Assembly: GCF_014701095.1 (NCBI RefSeq)
Contig: NZ_AP023439.1
Coordinates: 7,304,001 to 7,368,000, forward strand
DNA: 64,000 nt
Reading direction: 5' to 3'
DNA from: Streptomyces tuirus
GTDB lineage: Bacteria > Actinomycetota > Actinomycetes > Streptomycetales > Streptomycetaceae
The notes beneath the pieces were generated by a model. That model saw nothing but the letters and a program-made list of their open reading frames with translations. It was not told where the DNA came from and did not search any database. Shown here in pieces: positions 52,996-60,655 of this stretch. The position numbers were made by a program, and so were the translations under genes. The stretch's first letter is position 1. Every line of letters starts with the position of its first letter.

Positions 52996-54272
52996 AGTCC
53001 ACGCACCACACCGCACCACGCGCCAGAACGCTGCTGGCCACCGCCCTCGCGGCCCTGCTGCTCGCGGGCACCGGATGCAGCTCCAAGGCCGGCTCCTCCG
53101 GGAGCACCGACGACAGCGCCGACGGCATCAAGACCGGCCCCGGAGTCACCGCCAAGACCATCCGGCTCGGCGCCCTGACGGACCTCACCGGCCCCTACGC
53201 CACCCTCGGCAAGAGCATCGTCCAGGCCCAGCAGATGTGGGCCGACGAGGTCAACGCCCGCGGCGGCATCTGCGACCGCCGCATCGAGATCGTCGTCAAG
53301 GACCACGGCTACGACGTCCAGAAGGCCGTCACCGCCTACGCCGACATCTCCACGGACGTCGTGGCGCTGCCCCAGGTCATCGGCTCGCCCGTGGTGGCCG
53401 CCCTGCTCGACGACATCGAACGGGACAAGGTGCTCACCTTCCCGCAGGCCTGGGCCGCCTCCCTGCTCGACCGGGACTCCGTGCAGGTCCTGGGCACCAC
53501 CTACGACATCGACATGATCGCCGCCGTCGACTTCCTCACCCGCACCAAGGGTCTGGCGAAGGGCGACACGATCGGCCACGTCTACTTCGAGGGCGACTAC
53601 GGCGCGAACGCCCTGGAGGGCTCGAAGTGGGCCGCGAAGAAGGCGGGCCTGAAGGTCGCGGGCCAGAAGATCAAGGCGACGGACACCGACCTGTCCGCGC
53701 AGGTCTCGGCGCTGCGCAAGGAGGGCGTCAAGGCGATCCTGATCAGCGCCGGACCGGCCCAGACGGCCTCACTGGTCGGGGTCGCGGCCTCCCGGGGCCT
53801 GAAGGTCCCCGTCGTCAGCAGCGCCCCCGGTTATGCCCCGCAGTTGATGAAGACTCCGGCCGCCCCCGCCCTGGCGGCCATGCTGAACGTGGTCAGCGCC
53901 GTCCCCGCGGTCAGCTCCGACGTGGCCGGGGTGCGCAAGATGGTCGCCGCGTACAAGAAGAAGTACCCGGGCGCCCTGGTCGACTCCGGTGTGCTCTCCG
54001 GCTACAACGCCGCTCAGCTCATGGGTACCGACCTGAAGAAGGCCTGTGAGAACGGCAGTCTGGCCCGCGAGGACGTGGTCAAGGCCCACCGCTCTCAGTC
54101 CAGCGTCGACGTCGGCCTCGGCTCGCCGCAGAACTTCTCCGACAAGGCACGGCCCGCGAGCACCTCGACCTACGTCTACAAGCCGGACGCCAAGGCGGTA
54201 GGGGCCGCGGTGAACGTCGAGAACGCCCACATCGCCCCGGGCGTCAAGCAGTACCTCGATTCGCGCGACTGA
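52992..54272 (+). CDS. ABC transporter substrate-binding lipoprotein (Leu/Ile/Val type)
   Basis: A 426-residue binding protein of the periplasmic-binding type 1 fold (KTIRLGALTDLTGPYATLG onward, with AQQMWADEVNARGG). The lipobox is AGTGC with Cys29, so it is probably lipid-anchored to the outer face of the membrane. It gathers the solute and delivers it to LivHM. The ligand could be branched-chain amino acids, but other small molecules are equally likely because the ligand pocket cannot be read from sequence alone. GTG start overlaps the livM stop (GTGA). A terminator follows. Confidence 0.93.
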   Translation: MKSTHHTAPRARTLLATALAALLLAGTGCSSKAGSSGSTDDSADGIKTGPGVTAKTIRLGALTDLTGPYATLGKSIVQAQQMWADEVNARGGICDRRIEIVVKDHGYDVQKAVTAYADISTDVVALPQVIGSPVVAALLDDIERDKVLTFPQAWAASLLDRDSVQVLGTTYDIDMIAAVDFLTRTKGLAKGDTIGHVYFEGDYGANALEGSKWAAKKAGLKVAGQKIKATDTDLSAQVSALRKEGVKAILISAGPAQTASLVGVAASRGLKVPVVSSAPGYAPQLMKTPAAPALAAMLNVVSAVPAVSSDVAGVRKMVAAYKKKYPGALVDSGVLSGYNAAQLMGTDLKKACENGSLAREDVVKAHRSQSSVDVGLGSPQNFSDKARPASTSTYVYKPDAKAVGAAVNVENAHIAPGVKQYLDSRD

Positions 54273-54281
54273 CAGCGGGTC

Positions 54282-54335
54282 CCGGCCGGGGCGACGCCGC
54301 ACGCCGCGTTGTGGAGCGGCGCGCGCCCCGGCCGG
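54282..54335 (+). terminator. Terminator at the end of the ABC operon
   Basis: 12-bp perfect stem (54282-54293 and 54324-54335) with a 30-base loop that has a further small stem. Confidence 0.6.
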
Positions 54336-54394
54336 CTCAGCCGAACCGCAGGATTCGGTGATCGGTGAACGGCTGCCCGAGACCCGGGCCAGGC

Positions 54395-54778
54395 TCAGGA
54401 AGACGTCGCGGCCCGATCGGACTCGCCGCGCAGGACGCAGAATTCATTGCCCTCGGGGTCGGCGAGGACGGACCAGCCCGCCCCGTCGGGCTTCCGGCGA
54501 TCGGCGACCAGGGTGGCTCCGAGCCTCAGCAGCCGCTCGACCTCTTCCTCACGCGAGGTCGTCGGCCGCAGGCACAGGTGGATCCGGTTCTTGATCGTCT
54601 TCGGCTCCGGCACTTGGTTGAAGTACAGCAGCGGTCCCTCCGGAAGCATCACCTGAACCTCCCGGTCGCCCGGTCCGTCCTGCGGATGCAGCGGACAACC
54701 GGTCACCTGACTCCAGAACCGGGCCAACTCATAGGCGTCCGTACAGTCGATCGCCACGTTCTGCACCACCGAAACCAT
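54395..54778 (-). CDS. VOC superfamily (glyoxalase-like) protein
   Basis: A 127-residue protein with the paired beta-alpha-beta-beta-beta modules of the vicinal oxygen chelate fold: VVQNVAIDCTDAYELARFWSQVTG starts the first module, and RIHLCLRPTTSREEEVERLLRLGATLV the second, which ends WSVLADPEGNEFCVL. Typical jobs are glyoxalase, dioxygenase or antibiotic binding. The ATG at 54778 is chosen (CAAGCT seven bases before it, no ribosome site). Metal ligands His near residue 72 and Glu near residue 112 are possible. The substrate is unknown. Confidence 0.85.
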   Translation of the reverse strand: MVSVVQNVAIDCTDAYELARFWSQVTGCPLHPQDGPGDREVQVMLPEGPLLYFNQVPEPKTIKNRIHLCLRPTTSREEEVERLLRLGATLVADRRKPDGAGWSVLADPEGNEFCVLRGESDRAATSS

Positions 54779-54873
54779 GCGGGTCAGCTTGCCCGAGCGC
54801 CGCCCGGCCCGCCAACCGCCACGGCCGCCGGCCACCGTCACCGAGAGTTCACCGGCCGGCGGCGACACCGGCC

Positions 54874-55407
54874 CTATTCCTGGTATTGCGTGAGGTCGAT
54901 GCCGTACACGGCGAGGTCGTGGCCGTGAACCGGGTCCTGCGCGGTGCCTTCCGCCTGCATGCCGAGCTTGTCGAGGACGTTCGCGGAGGCCGCGTCGGCG
55001 ATCCGGCGCACGGCCACCACCCGGTCGAGACCGCGGTCCTGCACGGCGAACTCCAGGGTGGCGTGGGCCGCTTCGGAGGCGTACCCCTGCCCCCAGAACA
55101 CCCGCCCGAGCCGCCAGCTGATCGCCACCTGCCCGGCGATCTCCGCCGGAGCGTCGGCCACGGACAGACCGACGGCGCCCGCCAGCTCACCGGAGCCGAG
55201 GAGTTCCACGGCGAACATCCCGAACCCCTCCTCGTCCCACTCCTCCTCCCACGCCTCGATGTCCCGCGCCGTCTGGTCCTCGGAGCGCGGCGCGCCGTCC
55301 CCGACACGGCGCATCACCGCCGGGTCGGCGTGGATCTCGGACAGCGGGACGAGGTCGTCCTCCACCCATCGGCGCAGGAGGAGTCGGGGCGTGCGGATTT
55401 CGGTCAT
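54874..55407 (-). CDS. GNAT acetyltransferase, RimJ/RimL-like
   Basis: A 177-residue acetyltransferase: TPRLLLRRWVEDDLVPLSEIHADP is the typical N-terminus of RimJ/RimL-like enzymes, and the acetyl-CoA loop is VFWGQGYASEAAHATLEFA (the QGYASEA motif). It may modify a protein N-terminus or a small amine. The ATG is preceded six bases earlier by CAGGAT and lacks a Shine-Dalgarno site. It and the VOC gene are on the same strand but 95 bases apart. Confidence 0.9.
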   Translation of the reverse strand: MTEIRTPRLLLRRWVEDDLVPLSEIHADPAVMRRVGDGAPRSEDQTARDIEAWEEEWDEEGFGMFAVELLGSGELAGAVGLSVADAPAEIAGQVAISWRLGRVFWGQGYASEAAHATLEFAVQDRGLDRVVAVRRIADAASANVLDKLGMQAEGTAQDPVHGHDLAVYGIDLTQYQE

Positions 55408-55582
55408 GGGCCCATCCTGCCGACGCGGAGGTGCAAGCGCGAACCGCGGCCCACGAACCGGGGCGCTGCGCCTGGCGATCCGACCCGGTTACTGGGCCGC
55501 GCGTTCCTCATGCGTCGTGGCGCCCCGCCTCCCGGGTCGGCGGTCACCTCGCCGGAGCACGGCACCTGCCGCCCGGCTGCGC

Positions 55583-56326
55583 CTACGGTCTGCCCGCAAC
55601 CGGCTGCCTCTCCCGGGACGGTACGACCGTGCCAACCGCCGCCAGGAGCAGCACCACCGCGGCGATGACGAGGAGCGCCCGGCCGGTGCCCAGCGGCACC
55701 AGCAGCAGCGTGCCGAGCACACCGCCGCTGAAGATCCCGCCCACGGTGGCCGTCCAACGGGTCCTGGCCAGGCGCTGCTTCACCGTCATGCCGCGCAGCG
55801 CCGCCCGGGGATGTCGCAGCACGTCGTTGATGAGCTCGGCGATGGCCGTCTGGCTCAGCAGCGTCGGCATCCCCGGCACATGGACGCGCAGGACGGTGGA
55901 GGCACGCACCCCCATGGCCAGCGCCACCAGCGCGACGACCCCGCGGTCGTCCTGGGCCGGGATGGCCCCGGTGCCGTGTCTCGCCAGGGCCAGTGCGCCG
56001 GCGCACAGCAGCAGCACGGCCTCGCAGCCGAGCCCGACCGGGAACCACGACCGTCCGCGCCCCGCGAGCCACGTCAGTACGACGTCCGCGACGGCTGCCC
56101 CGGCCATGAACGCGCCGATCGCGACGGCGGGTCGCGCCACCGGAACATCACCCTCCCCGGCGAGCCCGAACGACAGGAAGAGCACGTTGCCGGTCGCCAG
56201 CGCGCAGAACACCTTCCCCATGGTCAGGAAGCTCACGGCGTCGACGGCACCGGCCAGCACGGTGAGCACGGTCATGACGGCCACCCGCCGGGCATCGGTC
56301 GCGAGGACCGGGGACGCATCGGACAT
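55583..56326 (-). CDS. YoaK family (DUF1275) membrane protein
   Basis: A 247-residue protein with six hydrophobic helices. The opening (VMTVLTVLAGAVDAVSFLTMGKVFCALATGNVLFL) is the family signature, and the LSQTAIAELINDVLRHP segment lies in its middle. YoaK/DUF1275 proteins are of unknown function and may be transporters. The ATG at 56326 has CACACT six bases before it and no ribosome site, again a leaderless form. Confidence 0.88.
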   Translation of the reverse strand: MSDASPVLATDARRVAVMTVLTVLAGAVDAVSFLTMGKVFCALATGNVLFLSFGLAGEGDVPVARPAVAIGAFMAGAAVADVVLTWLAGRGRSWFPVGLGCEAVLLLCAGALALARHGTGAIPAQDDRGVVALVALAMGVRASTVLRVHVPGMPTLLSQTAIAELINDVLRHPRAALRGMTVKQRLARTRWTATVGGIFSGGVLGTLLLVPLGTGRALLVIAAVVLLLAAVGTVVPSRERQPVAGRP

Positions 56327-56713
56327 GCGGCCAGTGTGAGCAGCGCCCAGGGCCCGCCACGGCACCGCGGCCGGGACACGCGGCCGATGGCTACGGGCGG
56401 GCTACCGGAGTCGCGGGCCGGCTGGAGCGCCCTGCGCCGGGGGGAACCTCATGAGCCCGGTCGGTGAGGCCCGGCGGGCGGGGCCACCTTCCGCCCCGTC
56501 CCGCCGACGCCTAGAGTTCCGGCAGAGCGAGTCACCCACGAGGAGCGATCACATGGTCGGTGTCCCGAGCGCGCGTTGACGTCGTCGGCCGTGACCGGCC
56601 TGTCATCGCGTGCCGCCCTTGATCTCGCGGCACAGCGAGCCTTCTCCTGCCCGAACCGCCGGCACACCTCCCGTGCGCGCGGTGGCGGGCCTCGTTGTCG
56701 CACCACACAAGGG
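56327..56713 (+). promoter_or_regulatory. Leader of the MFS exporter with 8-codon uORF and hairpin
   Basis: In this 387-base divergent region a TAGAGT -10-like hexamer (56512-56517) precedes GAGGAG (56540-56545) and a short frame MVGVPSAR (56553-56579). It is followed by a seven-bp hairpin (56610-56616 and 56627-56633). The exporter's ATG is 134 bases past the short frame's stop. This layout could serve ribosome-mediated attenuation, but nothing else supports it. Confidence 0.35.
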
Positions 56714-58099
56714 ATGCCCGTGCCGTCCGCTTCCTCCGCTGAACCAGATCCCCGCCGGCCTGCCCCGCCCAGCCTGTGGCGAGATGCTGACTTCCGCAGA
56801 CTCTGGGCGGGGCAGACGGCCTCCCAACTCGGGGAACACGCAAGCCTGGTGGTCCTGCCGCTCCTGGCCGTCCTGACACTCGACGCCGGCGCCGGCGAGC
56901 TGGGCGTCCTCCGCGCCGTGGGGCAGGCGCCGATCCTGCTGCTGTCGCTCTTCGCCGGTGCGTGGGTGGACAGATGGCGTACCCGCACGACCATGGTGCT
57001 CACGGACGCCGGCCGCGCCCTGGCCCTGGGCGCGGTGGCCGCGGCCGGCCTCTTCGGCCTGCTCGGCATGCCCGGCCTGCTCGCGCTCGCCTTCACCGTC
57101 GGGGCCCTGTCCGTGTTCTTCGACGTGGCCTACCAGGCGTCGCTCGTACGGCTGGTGGATCGCCACCACCTGCTGCGGGGCAACAGCGCGCTCGAAGGCA
57201 GCCGGTCCGCGGCGCAGATCGGCGGTCCCGCCCTCGGGGGAGCGCTGGTGTCCCTGCTGTCCGCGCCGATCGCCGCCGCCTCCAGCGCGCTGTTCTTCGC
57301 GCTGTCCTTCCTGTCGATCCGGCGGATCCGCCGCGCCGAAATGCTGCCCCCGCGCCCGGACGAGCCTCGCACCGGCGACGACCACGGCGGCACGTACCGC
57401 ATCACCGCCCCGCGGATGTGGCGGCGCATACGTGAGGGCCTGCGCTTCGTCGCCGGCGACTCCGTGCTCCGGGCCGTGTGCCTCGCCTCGGCCGCCTTCC
57501 AGTTCTCCTTCGCGGCCATGATGACCGTCTACCTGCTGTTCCTGCCGCGGGAACTGCACCTGTCGGGCACCGTCGTGGGGCTGGCGCTCGCCGCGGCGGG
57601 ACCGGGAGCGCTCCTGGGCTCGCTGCTGGCGGCCCGACTGCCGGGCCGGTTCGGGTACGGCACGGTCCTCGTGTGCGCGGCGGCGCTCGGCGACGGCGTG
57701 TTCCTGTGCGTGCCCGCACTGCACGGCCCCTTCGCGGTGACGGTTCCCGCCCTCCTCGCGGTCGGCTTCGTGTTCGGGTTCGGCGGGCAGCTGGTGAACG
57801 TCACGGTCATGGCCGTACGGCAGTCCGTCACTCCCGACGGGCTGCAGGGCCGCGTGGCGGCGACGATCACGTTCGCCGGCATGGGTCCGACCCCGCTCGG
57901 CTCCCTGGCCGGTGGACTCCTCGCGGGGGAGTGGGGGCTGCGTACCGGTCTGATGGTGACGGCCGCAGGCATGCTGCTGTCCCCGGTGGTGATGGTCCTT
58001 TCCCCGCTCGCCCGTCTGGGACGGGAGCTGCCGGCCCCGCACGGCACGCCACCGGCGGCCGGACGGACACGATCCCCGGACCCCGCCCGGGAAATCTGA
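56714..58099 (+). CDS. MFS transporter (drug efflux-like)
   Basis: A 461-residue major facilitator protein with 12 helices. The pattern of the MFS_3 (enterobactin/macrolide exporter) branch is clear: WRDADFRRLWAGQTASQLGEH, then LFAGAWVDRWRTRTTM in the motif A loop, VFFDVAYQASLVRLV, and the second half starting MWRRIREGLRFVAGDSVLRAVC. It likely exports an antibiotic or siderophore-like compound. The ATG at 56714 is chosen (AAGGG just upstream); the frame extends 46 codons further but that is probably leader. A short uORF and hairpin upstream suggest post-transcriptional control. Confidence 0.88.
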   Translation: MPVPSASSAEPDPRRPAPPSLWRDADFRRLWAGQTASQLGEHASLVVLPLLAVLTLDAGAGELGVLRAVGQAPILLLSLFAGAWVDRWRTRTTMVLTDAGRALALGAVAAAGLFGLLGMPGLLALAFTVGALSVFFDVAYQASLVRLVDRHHLLRGNSALEGSRSAAQIGGPALGGALVSLLSAPIAAASSALFFALSFLSIRRIRRAEMLPPRPDEPRTGDDHGGTYRITAPRMWRRIREGLRFVAGDSVLRAVCLASAAFQFSFAAMMTVYLLFLPRELHLSGTVVGLALAAAGPGALLGSLLAARLPGRFGYGTVLVCAAALGDGVFLCVPALHGPFAVTVPALLAVGFVFGFGGQLVNVTVMAVRQSVTPDGLQGRVAATITFAGMGPTPLGSLAGGLLAGEWGLRTGLMVTAAGMLLSPVVMVLSPLARLGRELPAPHGTPPAAGRTRSPDPAREI

Positions 58100-58365
58100 C
58101 CTTCCCGGGCGAAATCGGGACATGTGGAAGGCTGGAGGAGTGAGGACCGACCCAGCGGGCCGGGCACGGCGCGAATCCCGTGCCGGTCGCCCGCGGTCGC
58201 GAGGTTCGGCCGAGGCCGCGGCGTTCCCCCGGCGCGTCCCCGGGCCGGACGCAGGCCGCGTACAGCATCGTGAACGGGACGCCGACCCGCAAGGAGACCG
58301 CCGTGTGCGGCTGCCCGTGCAGGCCGGTGCGCCGGTCGGGTCGACAGGCCTAAGGGGCGAATGTG

Positions 58366-60441
58366 ATGAGCCGAGCGAATCAGCGTTCGGAGGGTGATCC
58401 GGAGGAGGCGGCATCCGGCCCGAGCGGGCTGATGGACCTCCTGGGCGTCGCCGCGGTGCTGGTGGAGGCCGACGGCCGGATCGACATGTGGAGCCCCCAG
58501 GCCGAGGAGCTGTTCGGCTACACCTTCGACGAAGCGGTCGGGCAGTACGCGGCCGCCCTGCTGCTCCATCCCGAGCACCAGGAGGCGGGGCTCGCACTGT
58601 TCGCCGAGGTGGTGGAGACCGGCCGAGGCTGGGCGGGACCGTTCCCCGTGCGGCGCAAGGACGGCAGCACCCGGACGGTCGAGTTCCGCAACATGCGGCT
58701 GACGGACAGCCTCGGCGACCACTACGCGCTCGGGCTGGCCACCGACCGGGCGACCGTGCGGCAGGTGGAGCGCAAGGTGGCCCTGTCCAGCCAGCTGGTC
58801 ACCCAGGCGCCGATCGGCGTGTCCGTCCTGGACACCGAGTTGCGGTACGTGGCCGTCAACGGAGCCCTGGCCGCGATGCACGGCGTCCCGGAGGCCGAAC
58901 ACCTGGGCCGCCACTTCCGGGACGTCCTGCCCGGGGCGCCCTTCACGAGCGCGGAGAACCGGATGCGGGAGGTCCTGGAGACCGGCCGGCCCCTGGTCGA
59001 CGCGCAGGTGGTGGGACGCACCCGAGCCGACCCGGACCACGACCACGCCTGGGCGGTGTCGCTCTACCGGCTCGAAGACCAGAGCGGACAGGTGCTGGGC
59101 ATCGCCAACGTGGCCGTGGACGTCACCGACCGTTACGAGTCGGCCCGGCAGGCCGAACGGGCCCAGCAGCGCCTGCGCCTCATGGCCGACGGTTCGGCCC
59201 GTATCGGGACCACCCTCGAAGTGGAGCGGACCGCCCAGGAGCTCGCGGACGTCCTGGTGCCCGACCTGGCCGACATGGTCGCGGTGGACATTCTGGACTC
59301 CGTCCTGCGCACGGGCCGCCCGGACCGCGGCGACGGCCCGGCACTCTTCCGCGCCCTGGCGGTGAAAACCGCCTACCCCACCGCCGCCTCCGAGGCGATC
59401 ATCGCGCCCGGCCACCTCACGGCCTACCACGCCGACCACCCGGCGGCCCACTGCCTGCGCACCCGCAAGCCCCAGCTGATCACCCACCTGGAGCGCGGCG
59501 ATCTCAGCCGTATCGCGGCCGACGACGCCGCCGCCGGCCTGCTCGCCGAAGCCGGGGTCCACACCGACATGGCCGTCCCCCTCATCGCCCGCGGAGAGAT
59601 CATCGGAGTGATGGGCCTGGCCCGCGCCCGCAACCCGCAGCCCTTCGACGAGGACGACCTCACCCTCGCCTGCGAGCTGGCCTCGGCCGCCGCGCTGAGC
59701 ATCGACAACGCCGTCCTGCACCAGCACATCCGCAAGGCCGCCGAAACCCTTCAGCGCAGCCTGCTGCCCCGGCCCTCGCCCCGCCGCCCCGGCCTGCAGA
59801 TCGCTGCCCGGTACCGGCCCGCGCAGGCCTTCAGCGAGGTCGGCGGCGACTGGTACGACGTCATCCCCCTCAGCGGTGACCGGACCGCCCTGGCGGTGGG
59901 CGACGTCATGGGCAGCGGCATCCCGGCTGCCACGACCATGGGCCGGTTGCGCACCGCCACCTCCACCCTCGCCGACCTCGATCTCGCGCCGAACCGGATC
60001 CTCACCCACCTCGACAAGATCACGCAGGGCCTGGACCCCTACATCGCCACGTGCGTGTACGCGGTCTACGACCCGCACGACCGCCGCCTGCACCTCTCCT
60101 GCGCCGGCCACCTGCCCCCGGTCCTGGTGCGGGCCGGCAGACCACCCGAACTGCTCGACCTGCCCACCGGCACCCCGCTGGGCGTCGGCAGCGGCCCCTT
60201 CGAGACCTCATCCGTCGAGATGAACCCCGGCGATCAGCTGGTCCTCTACACCGACGGCCTGGTGGAGACCCGCGACGACCCCATCGACAAGCGCCTGGAC
60301 CAGCTGCTGCGCCTGCTGGCCCCACCGCACCCGTCCGCGGAGGACACCTGCGACCGGCTGCTCCAGGAGCTTCGCCATCCCGCCGACCACGACGACGTCG
60401 CGCTGCTCATCGCACACGCGCAGCCCCTGACCGCACCCTGA
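58366..60441 (+). CDS. PAS-PAS-GAF-PP2C (SpoIIE-type) phosphatase
   Basis: A 691-residue soluble phosphatase. Two PAS domains (about 22-130 with IDMWSPQAEELFGYTFDEAVG; about 145-255 with VTQAPIGVSVLDTELRYVAVN), a GAF (about 280-450) and a PP2C catalytic domain (about 465-690; VGGDWYDVIPL, AVGDVMGSGIPAATTMG, LYTDGLVETRDD). Acidic metal ligands are present. It probably dephosphorylates an anti-anti-sigma factor on a redox or light-type cue sensed by PAS. The ATG at 58366 is used; GTG at 58363 is also possible, AAGGGG lies upstream. The next gene downstream is a second PP2C protein. Confidence 0.92.
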   Translation: MSRANQRSEGDPEEAASGPSGLMDLLGVAAVLVEADGRIDMWSPQAEELFGYTFDEAVGQYAAALLLHPEHQEAGLALFAEVVETGRGWAGPFPVRRKDGSTRTVEFRNMRLTDSLGDHYALGLATDRATVRQVERKVALSSQLVTQAPIGVSVLDTELRYVAVNGALAAMHGVPEAEHLGRHFRDVLPGAPFTSAENRMREVLETGRPLVDAQVVGRTRADPDHDHAWAVSLYRLEDQSGQVLGIANVAVDVTDRYESARQAERAQQRLRLMADGSARIGTTLEVERTAQELADVLVPDLADMVAVDILDSVLRTGRPDRGDGPALFRALAVKTAYPTAASEAIIAPGHLTAYHADHPAAHCLRTRKPQLITHLERGDLSRIAADDAAAGLLAEAGVHTDMAVPLIARGEIIGVMGLARARNPQPFDEDDLTLACELASAAALSIDNAVLHQHIRKAAETLQRSLLPRPSPRRPGLQIAARYRPAQAFSEVGGDWYDVIPLSGDRTALAVGDVMGSGIPAATTMGRLRTATSTLADLDLAPNRILTHLDKITQGLDPYIATCVYAVYDPHDRRLHLSCAGHLPPVLVRAGRPPELLDLPTGTPLGVGSGPFETSSVEMNPGDQLVLYTDGLVETRDDPIDKRLDQLLRLLAPPHPSAEDTCDRLLQELRHPADHDDVALLIAHAQPLTAP

Positions 60442-60618
60442 GAGGATCCCGGACCCGGGGGCCCGAGCAAGCCCCGGCCGCCACGGGCCCCTCGGCCACG
60501 GCACCGGCACCGCCCGCGTCCCTCGCGCTCTCGCTGTGTGGGCGAAGCGGCCCCCGGTGTTATTCAATGAGGTGTGCGGTCAGGGACTCGGGGCCTTACC
60601 GCACGGGCCCGAAAACAA

Positions 60619-60638
60619 CCCCGGCACCCACGCCGGGG
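60619..60638 (+). terminator. Hairpin between the two PP2C genes
   Basis: Stem of seven bp (60619-60625 and 60632-60638) after AAAACAA, with a six-base loop. It could end the upstream gene or be part of the next gene's leader; the downstream ATG is only 18 bases away. Confidence 0.4.
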
Positions 60639-60655
60639 CTTGCTGAGAGAGCCGC

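Noticed and set aside
49298..54272. Urea (Urt) transporter instead of a branched-chain amino acid type
   Set aside because: Considered because the families are similar, but no urease or Urt-specific gene is nearby and the binding protein gives no hint; left as Liv-type with open ligand.
58122..58397. A 91-codon plus-strand frame before the PAS-PAS-GAF phosphatase
   Set aside because: Overlaps the phosphatase start, has no clear ribosome site and Arg-rich shadow composition.
57529..60111. A minus-strand frame of about 860 codons
   Set aside because: Antisense to the MFS and PP2C genes; no domain visible.
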